Source: Candidatus Mailhella excrementigallinarum (GTDB taxonomy: Bacteria > Desulfobacterota > Desulfovibrionia > Desulfovibrionales > Desulfovibrionaceae). From it: a stretch of 50,590 nt of DNA. Made by a program: the position numbers and the translations under genes. Shown piece by piece: positions 45,013 through 50,590 of this stretch. Positions within the stretch are counted from its first letter, which is position 1. Each line of letters begins with the position of its first letter. Below the pieces are notes generated by a model. That model was not told the origin of the DNA and did no database searches. It saw nothing but the letters and a program-made list of their open reading frames with translations. The stretch lies in assembly GCA_944324075.1 (NCBI GenBank), contig CALUUZ010000021.1, forward strand, positions 1 through 50,590, in the 5' to 3' direction.

Positions 45013-48000
45013 TTACTTCAGAAATAGCGTCTGCTGTCTGCTTGGAATCCCCGTTTTGGGCCGGTTGCGGTACAGGGCAGGCGCTATTTCTATTTTTGTA
45101 AGTTTATGATCTTTGTAGCGTATATCCTCTTTCGTGTGATGTTGCTCTTTTTCTGCCTCCGTCACCACATCCAGCTTGAGCCTGACCGAATACAACTTGC
45201 CGCTCATTTCCAGAGCGGAGTAATATACATCCTGCCCGCCCCGATCAGGATGCCGTTCATCCGGCTTTTCATAGTGGTCATATTCGGCATTCTCCACCAT
45301 CTCGCGCAATCCGGCGTAAGTATTGCGGTGTTCTCTTGAACGGGAACGCTTGACCGAAGCCTTTACATTTCCGCTGGAAAAACGTGCTTCCTGTCCCGTG
45401 GATTTGATAAGGACATTTCCGCCTTCCGCCAGCATGTCCTTGAGCCAGTCGGCAAAGTCCTTCATGCCGGAGAACTCCGGCACGGCATTCCCGGGGATGC
45501 TGACCACCTTCGCCGCCGCGCTGTCCGGCTTGCGCGTCATGCCTTCACGGACTAGCGGCGCCTCGTCATTGCCGGTCTGGAGAAACGACTGCTTCTGTTC
45601 GTTGACAGGCTTGGCAAGGCGCTCTATGATCTCTTCAAAGCTCCGGCCAGAGGGGGCAGTCGTGGTTGCTTCGGCAATCCCGTTGCCTAACGAACCCCGG
45701 AGCTTTTCTTCATCCATAAGTTCCACGGAATAAATCCGCAGGCCCGTGGGGGTTTCTTTTACCGTAAGCCAGGCGAACGCATCCTTTCCGTTCAGTTCCA
45801 GAGCTGACACATATCGCCGTATGCCGACATCCGGCATATTGTTCTTTTCATCTCCGGTACGCCTGGCCTCTGCCGCCCATTTCCAGGCGTTGGCTATCTG
45901 TGCCGCAACCCCGTTGTGTTCGCCAAAGTCAAATCCATTAGAAACAGATTTCTCACGAGCTTTTGCGCTTTCCAGTTTCCGTTTCTGGTTGGCATTGACC
46001 TGTGCAGTGACGCCTTCAATGAGGTTGGGCAAATCCTGTCCGGCCAGCGAGGACAGCGCCGCGTCCAGCTCTTCCCGTGTAACCGTTCCCTCTATTCTGG
46101 TCACTCTGGACAGAGGCACACCCGCAGCGTTTTTTTCCTCCGTCTGAAACACGGTCTGCCGTTCCCGCATCCCCTTCGGCCGTTGAATCAGAGGGGAGTA
46201 ATCCGCTTCCGCCCGCAATTCCATTTCCTCTTCATGGGCGAGCATGCGGTCGAACACGTCCCGCACTTCGTCGCTCAGTTCGACATGCAGATCGAGCGCG
46301 TCCCGGTACACGCGCATGAGCCATTTGCGGAAGCGGGCAAACACGCCTTCGAGTTGCGGCGAGGGAGCCTTGCCTTCCCGCAGGTACTGTTCAAAACCGC
46401 GCGCGAGCATTTCCTGTTTGGCGCGGTTCCGGGCGTCTTCCTTCTGAAAATCGGACAGGCTCTCAAATTCCGCGCCGCCGTAGACAGACTGCTTCTGATA
46501 GCGGTCGTATTCCGCTTTCAGCGCCGCGTCGTCGTCCATGGCCGCCGTCCAGTCCCGCAGGGCGGCGAGGTCGGTCAGCATCCGCTCATCGGCCAGCCCC
46601 TCGCGCTCCAGCCGCTCCATTTCCAGAAAGAAGACGTGCGCCGTCTCGTGGGAGAGGGTGGACAGATTCGCACCCGCGAACAGCCGGATGACGTAATGGC
46701 CGTTTCCGTCCGGCGTGGTGGAGCCGAGGGCGGAGGAGCGGCCTGCATCATGAAAGAGCGGCTTGCCGTCCGCTCCGAGCGGTTGTATATTTGAAGAAGG
46801 CGATCCCGCTGCTCCCAGCTTGCCCTGTATACCAGAGGGGCTTGTTTGCGTAGGGCTAGGGGCGTTAACCGTCCCGGTTCCACCAGCGGGGTTGTCTTTC
46901 CATCCCGTTAAAAGCCATGTTTCTCTGCTCCCGAAACGGTACAGCGACAATACAGCGGTATGGCCGTCATGCGAGACATTCCGATGTTGTCCTCCCGGCG
47001 GGCCGTATTCCGGCCCCATTTGACCGTAGGCCAAAACTTCTACCATTTTACGGGCAACCGCTTCCCCATTCTGCCCTTCCGCATTCCTGCGGGCAATCAA
47101 ATGTGATACGCCGGAGCCGCCTTTTAATCTCGGCCCCTTTCCTGGCGTTCCCCAGTAAAAGCTGATGCTCCCGACATCCGGCCTGAACATGGCGTCCAAC
47201 ACATCCGTCTGCTGGGCTATAACTTTTTCCATTGCCTCCGTGCCGGAGGCGAAGGCTTCATCGGGCGTCTGATAGCCTTTCGCCTGATAATAGGCGTCAA
47301 GGCTGAACTCGTCGAAACGGTGCGGCGTGCCGTGGTAGGCGGACTGAAGATACGGGTTGCCGTCGTTATCCTTGACGTCTTCGAGAAGTTCACGCAAACT
47401 ATAGGAAGAGGTGCTTCCCGTGTGGGGGTCGGGGTTTCCCTGTGAAGCTGTGGCCCCAAGTTCGGCGGGAAGCATCTTTTTTTCCAGCCTGTGGTGATAC
47501 AGCTTCATGGGGGATACAGCATCAACGCTCAGCACCCCGTTTTGAAATTCCTTGACAGTCAGCACAACAGAGTATGTATCTCCGTCGATGCTCAGAGGAG
47601 CATAGAAGCGGTGAACCTTTTTGACTTCCGCCCTGCCGTGACTGTCGCCATGCGACTCCACCAGAACAGCCCTTTTCATCATTTCCGGTAAAGCGGAGAC
47701 GGCTTCATACTGATCCATGACGAATTGTGAACGGGCATCTGACTTTAGATGTTCGTCAAAGTCGGTTCCGCTCATACCTATAATCCATCCGGTATCTTCG
47801 TTACGGACGCCCTCCCTGAACGCCTGAAGGACTCTTGCTTTTTCTCCGTTGGACACAGCCCTCCGTTTCTCTTTCAGCGTGGCGGCAGGATATTTTCGAT
47901 GAATGACTGTGGTGGAAACCATGCGATCCAGATTCACCCCTTCATTAAGAGGCTGGAAAAGAGCCTTCCCCCGCGTCTTCCTCGTAGGTCTCCGCATCCC

Positions 48001-50019
48001 CTTGAGCTTTTCCACCAGCGTGGAGGAATCGGCGTCCGCGTTCAGCAGGCCGCGAGTTTTCAATTCTTCGGCCAGCACGTCCACACTCAGCCCCTGGCCT
48101 TTTTTCGCAAACAGTCCCCGGCCAAGCAGATAGGCCAGTTCCTGCGGGGCATTGGGGAAGTCCGTGCGCAGGCTGTTCGCATCCAGCTTGCCCCACACTT
48201 CATCCCAGAAGGGGGCGAGGGCTTCCTCTTCCGCATTGCGCCCGGCAAGGGCGTCAGCTTCCTCCGGCGTGACCGTGCGCCCCTGTTCGTCCTTCAGCAG
48301 CCCCTGCAAGGAAACGCGGGAAAGCGTGTCGGACATGGGGATGCCCATGCGGGAAATATCCCGCGCCCGCCGCACAATCAGGCCGAGATGCTCATCCACA
48401 TACCGGCCCACGCTCGTTTCCGCATCCGCGCCGGACGCAATCTGCCCCACAAGATGCGGGGCGGATGCTACCGCCTGTGTCATTTCCCCGCGCAGGCGCT
48501 CCAGTTCCCCTTCAATGGCGGAGCGTTCCAGCGCGTCGTCTTCCGCCTGTTCGATCAGCCCGTCCATGTCGGCGGGCAGGTCTTCATTGAGGTTTGCGGC
48601 TTCAAGGGCGCTTTTGGCATGCGGGCTTTCCCGCATGATATCGGCCACGGCCTTCATCTGTTCCGGCGGAAGCAGCGCCTGCAAACGGGCGGCGGGCATC
48701 ACGAGGTCATGCCCCAGCGCGGCGGATTCCTCCATGTCCCGCACGTCCCAGCCCAGCGGCCCGGCCAGATCCGTGCCTTTCCGCTGCAATTCCCATGCGG
48801 CGTCCGCCGGAATCAGCACATCGCCATCCAGCCCGGCGGTTTGCAGATAGCTCTCCATCCGCGCCGGGGAAAGTTCCCGTGTTCTGGTCGCGGCCACCTT
48901 GTCCGCGAGTTCCTTGTGCGCTTCCGCAAATTCACGCGCGCGCAGCGCCGAGCGCGTATCCAGCGTCAGCCTTATCCCGCCGGGAATGGCGTAGAACCAC
49001 GGCCCGGTTTTCGCGGCGGCCATGCCCGCTTCCAGCATCCGGCTCAAGCCCTCGCGGGAGAACGCCCCGGCCTGCTGCTCGCGGTAGTAATTCGCCCCCG
49101 CGTCGGAAAGCAGGTTCTTCGCGGTCGCTTCAATCTGCGTGGAAATCCCTTCCTGCGCAAATTCCTGCGCGCCCTCAACGGCGGCGGCCTTGCCCGCGCC
49201 TCCCGCGAAGGCACGCAGGGCGGGCCACAGTGACCTGTTCGCAGCGGCTTCCCGTATCGCGTCACGCGCCGCCCGCCTGCTGAAAGCCTCCCTGATTGTT
49301 CCGCCCACGGGCTTGAACAGCTTGAACATGAGCGCATCGCCGCCCACTTCCACCGCGCCGGAAAGCAGGCCATACAGGGAGGCGGCCTTCTGAACGGCCG
49401 CCGGGTCAAGGTAATTGCCCGCATCGTCTTTCTGCACCAGCAGATCCGCCGCAAAACTCCCCTGTTCGGAATTGGCGGCGGTGTAGGCCATGCCCATTGC
49501 GCCGCCGACACCTGCACCGGCGAGTGTGCCGATGCCCGGCACAGCCGAGCCGATGGTCCCGCCCACCAGCGCCCCGGCCCCCGCGTATTGCGCGTCATAG
49601 CCGATCATGCGCGGAAGCTGCTCTATTGCCCCGTAGATGCCCAGGGCGTCGGACGCATTGCCCCGCAGGGCTTCCAGTTCCTTCTGCGCCGCAAGGATGT
49701 TCGCGCGCAGTTCATCCAGATTTTCGTACTCGCCGCGCTGAAATTGCAGGCCATACCCGGCAATGCGGTTCAGGATGACGCCGCGCTTCCACGCTGCGGC
49801 CACATCGTCCCCCGCGCCCGAAGCGTTGCTCACCGTTTCCCTGTCCGCGTCGGCCTCATGCAGAATGCCGGAAGCCACAAGCGAGTCGTACACGTCCGCC
49901 AGCGCCTGCTGATCTTCGTTCAGAAAGGCGATATTCTCCTCGTCTTTCGCCGTCCACGCATCTGCCACGGGATTCTGTTCAATCTCCCGCGCCCGCGCTA
50001 AATCTGTTGCGGGTGGCAT
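45013..50019 (-). CDS. Giant phage polyvalent protein with toxin-like and peptidase modules
   Basis: 1668 residues. About 145-185 and 214-239: Gly/Ala-rich hydrophobic segments (GAGALVGGTIGSAVPGIGTL) that could act in membranes. About 733-853: LPD3-like (HRFYAPLSIDGDTYSVVLTVKEF). About 897: AYHGTPHRFDEFSL, the opening of an ADP-ribosyltransferase module, cut short. About 912-1040: PBECR-type nuclease module (SISFYWGTPGKGPRLKGG, AVLSLYRFGSRETWLLTGW). About 1120: metallopeptidase HETAH (HExxH). After the 69-bp junction, two more LPD3-like units (VGIRRYVSALELNGKDAFAWL; DVYYSALEMSGKLYSVRLKL), ending QTLFLK. Start: the first ATG after an in-frame stop; ribosome binding is unclear. Such proteins are packed in virions and injected into the host. 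Confidence 0.8.
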   Translation of the reverse strand: MPPATDLARAREIEQNPVADAWTAKDEENIAFLNEDQQALADVYDSLVASGILHEADADRETVSNASGAGDDVAAAWKRGVILNRIAGYGLQFQRGEYENLDELRANILAAQKELEALRGNASDALGIYGAIEQLPRMIGYDAQYAGAGALVGGTIGSAVPGIGTLAGAGVGGAMGMAYTAANSEQGSFAADLLVQKDDAGNYLDPAAVQKAASLYGLLSGAVEVGGDALMFKLFKPVGGTIREAFSRRAARDAIREAAANRSLWPALRAFAGGAGKAAAVEGAQEFAQEGISTQIEATAKNLLSDAGANYYREQQAGAFSREGLSRMLEAGMAAAKTGPWFYAIPGGIRLTLDTRSALRAREFAEAHKELADKVAATRTRELSPARMESYLQTAGLDGDVLIPADAAWELQRKGTDLAGPLGWDVRDMEESAALGHDLVMPAARLQALLPPEQMKAVADIMRESPHAKSALEAANLNEDLPADMDGLIEQAEDDALERSAIEGELERLRGEMTQAVASAPHLVGQIASGADAETSVGRYVDEHLGLIVRRARDISRMGIPMSDTLSRVSLQGLLKDEQGRTVTPEEADALAGRNAEEEALAPFWDEVWGKLDANSLRTDFPNAPQELAYLLGRGLFAKKGQGLSVDVLAEELKTRGLLNADADSSTLVEKLKGMRRPTRKTRGKALFQPLNEGVNLDRMVSTTVIHRKYPAATLKEKRRAVSNGEKARVLQAFREGVRNEDTGWIIGMSGTDFDEHLKSDARSQFVMDQYEAVSALPEMMKRAVLVESHGDSHGRAEVKKVHRFYAPLSIDGDTYSVVLTVKEFQNGVLSVDAVSPMKLYHHRLEKKMLPAELGATASQGNPDPHTGSTSSYSLRELLEDVKDNDGNPYLQSAYHGTPHRFDEFSLDAYYQAKGYQTPDEAFASGTEAMEKVIAQQTDVLDAMFRPDVGSISFYWGTPGKGPRLKGGSGVSHLIARRNAEGQNGEAVARKMVEVLAYGQMGPEYGPPGGQHRNVSHDGHTAVLSLYRFGSRETWLLTGWKDNPAGGTGTVNAPSPTQTSPSGIQGKLGAAGSPSSNIQPLGADGKPLFHDAGRSSALGSTTPDGNGHYVIRLFAGANLSTLSHETAHVFFLEMERLEREGLADERMLTDLAALRDWTAAMDDDAALKAEYDRYQKQSVYGGAEFESLSDFQKEDARNRAKQEMLARGFEQYLREGKAPSPQLEGVFARFRKWLMRVYRDALDLHVELSDEVRDVFDRMLAHEEEMELRAEADYSPLIQRPKGMRERQTVFQTEEKNAAGVPLSRVTRIEGTVTREELDAALSSLAGQDLPNLIEGVTAQVNANQKRKLESAKAREKSVSNGFDFGEHNGVAAQIANAWKWAAEARRTGDEKNNMPDVGIRRYVSALELNGKDAFAWLTVKETPTGLRIYSVELMDEEKLRGSLGNGIAEATTTAPSGRSFEEIIERLAKPVNEQKQSFLQTGNDEAPLVREGMTRKPDSAAAKVVSIPGNAVPEFSGMKDFADWLKDMLAEGGNVLIKSTGQEARFSSGNVKASVKRSRSREHRNTYAGLREMVENAEYDHYEKPDERHPDRGGQDVYYSALEMSGKLYSVRLKLDVVTEAEKEQHHTKEDIRYKDHKLTKIEIAPALYRNRPKTGIPSRQQTLFLK
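46205..46273 (-). repeat. 69-bp direct repeat, copy b
   Basis: Lies inside the 1668-residue gene just after the HExxH region; after it the sequence leaves the common scaffold (RAEADYSPL here, RAEAADVREE in the other copy). Confidence 0.92.
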
Positions 50020-50239
50020 AGCGCTGGCAGCTTTCTTGCATGGTTAATGGCCTGCCTCCAAAGAGAAGTCATGCCACCATCACAAAGTTATTTATTTCTC
50101 TCAGATTTTCCCAGTCGCCGCCTCAGACTGCTTTTTTGTTGCCATTCCGTCCGGCACATTGTACACAGATACTCGTTACGCGGTCACTCCATGCGCTGAC
50201 ACGGCGCATACTCCCGAAAGGGTAAAGGAGTTGGCCGCC

Positions 50240-50311
50240 ATGAAACGCTTCATCGTCTTGGCGCTGCTGACGTTCCTTTGCTTGGCTCTCCGGGCTTCCT
50301 CCCGGATCTAG
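50240..50311 (+). CDS. Small hydrophobic peptide, 23 residues
   Basis: MKRFIVLALLTFLCLALRAS plus SRI: two basic residues, one membrane span. AAAGGAG lies 9 bases before the ATG. Size and form resemble small phage lysis or type I toxin peptides, but could also be chance. A stable hairpin follows at 50323-50351. Confidence 0.4.
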   Translation: MKRFIVLALLTFLCLALRASSRI

Positions 50312-50322
50312 ATAAAACAAGG

Positions 50323-50351
50323 GCCCCCGTCCGGCGGCAACCGGCGGGGGC
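50323..50351. terminator. GC-rich hairpin after the small peptide
   Basis: GCCCCCG + CCGG pairs with CCGG + CGGGGGC, one bulged T. No T-run. The remainder of 50020-50505 shows no gene that I can support. Confidence 0.45.
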
Positions 50352-50505
50352 GTAAACGTGATGAGTCAAACCGCGTAACATGTGGGAGCGCGTATAACGC
50401 GCCGTGTCCATCGGGTTGGTGTGATGCAGCACCTGCCCGATGCCTTTTTTATAAACACTTCATGCAGAGTACGCAAGCCCTGGATAGGAATTCAAATGGG
50501 AAAAA

Positions 50506-50590
50506 TCATCTGATTGCACCGATACGGGCGATTTTCGTTTTAAGTTCTCCATCGCGTACCACGAGCATATCCCAGATATCTTTCTGAGTA
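50506..50590 (-). CDS. C-terminus of an unidentified protein (cut by window edge)
   Basis: The last 27 codons read TQKDIWDMLVVRDGELKTKI and ARIGAIR before the stop TGA at 50506-50508. The sequence looks like real protein (mixed polar and hydrophobic, no repeats) and is in the same direction as the polyvalent genes, so it is likely a phage protein upstream in the same operon. Confidence 0.5.
   Translation of the reverse strand, partial: TQKDIWDMLVVRDGELKTKIARIGAIR

Noticed and set aside
47749-49233. 494-residue plus-strand frame opposite the 1668-residue protein
   Set aside because: Same mirror effect; the minus-strand frame has recognisable modules.
50020-50043. Frameshift joining a 20-residue leader frame (ATG near 50041 after GGAGG) to the giant protein
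   Set aside because: The leader is in another frame and has no slippery site; an in-frame stop lies before the used ATG. Translational coupling remains possible but is not shown.

Overview
The window is GC-rich chromosomal DNA that fits a sulfur-metabolising deltaproteobacterium of the Desulfovibrionaceae. The evidence is a DsrC protein with both C-terminal cysteines, a TrmD fused to a second RNA methyltransferase domain (a fusion I recall from Desulfovibrio), a DUF2333 gene, and the guaB-guaA-tatB-tatC-hisB order. Genus and species cannot be fixed from sequence reading alone.

Layout. 1-8016: GMP synthesis (guaB, guaA), Tat export (tatB, tatC) and histidine genes (hisB, hisA) around a lipoprotein gene. 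8100-9946: a diguanylate cyclase gene broken inside its GGDEF domain by a 179-bp repeat. 10061-13903: an MFS transporter, a DUF1269 protein and der. 14079-14837: an AT-rich DUF1796-type gene, probably acquired. 15433-19845: a PaaK-like CoA ligase, DUF2333, a GNAT acetyltransferase and a flavin-binding NimA-like protein. 20299-22514: a type II restriction-modification pair. 22875-27846: exported, VWA-OmpA, DsrC, CBS, SEC-C and ANT(6)-like genes. 28085-29159: a GNAT gene broken by two unrelated elements. 29759-38422: the conserved translation cluster ffh, rpsP, khpA, rimM, trmD, rplS, rnhB, yraN, rsmI, smpB. 38921-41079: pyruvoyl-dependent arginine decarboxylase and its antiporter. 41202-41277: tRNA-Ala(CGC), followed by a strong terminator. 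41564-50590: the edge of a prophage-like element with two giant polyvalent proteins on the minus strand.

The most unusual general feature is the load of short non-coding repeats, of at least three families. Family A is about 180 bp, inserts next to ATG, and has a 3' end that looks like a ribosome binding site plus start codon. Family B is about 160-185 bp, starts with a hairpin, and usually follows a stop codon. Family C is a MITE-like element with terminal inverted repeats and a 9-bp target duplication. Two genes can be repaired in silico by removing these elements exactly, which proves they are mobile.

The best candidate for an undescribed system is at 41564-50019. A 1668-residue protein carries a membrane-active N-terminal part, a predicted RNase-like PBECR module, a HExxH peptidase and LPD3-like modules. 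Downstream lies an 1123-residue second protein that begins with the same 69-bp junction found inside the first. Deleting one 1331-bp unit fuses both into one 2374-residue reading frame. This resembles the main-gene/orphan-cassette arrangement of CDI and Rhs polymorphic toxins, but in a phage polyvalent protein.
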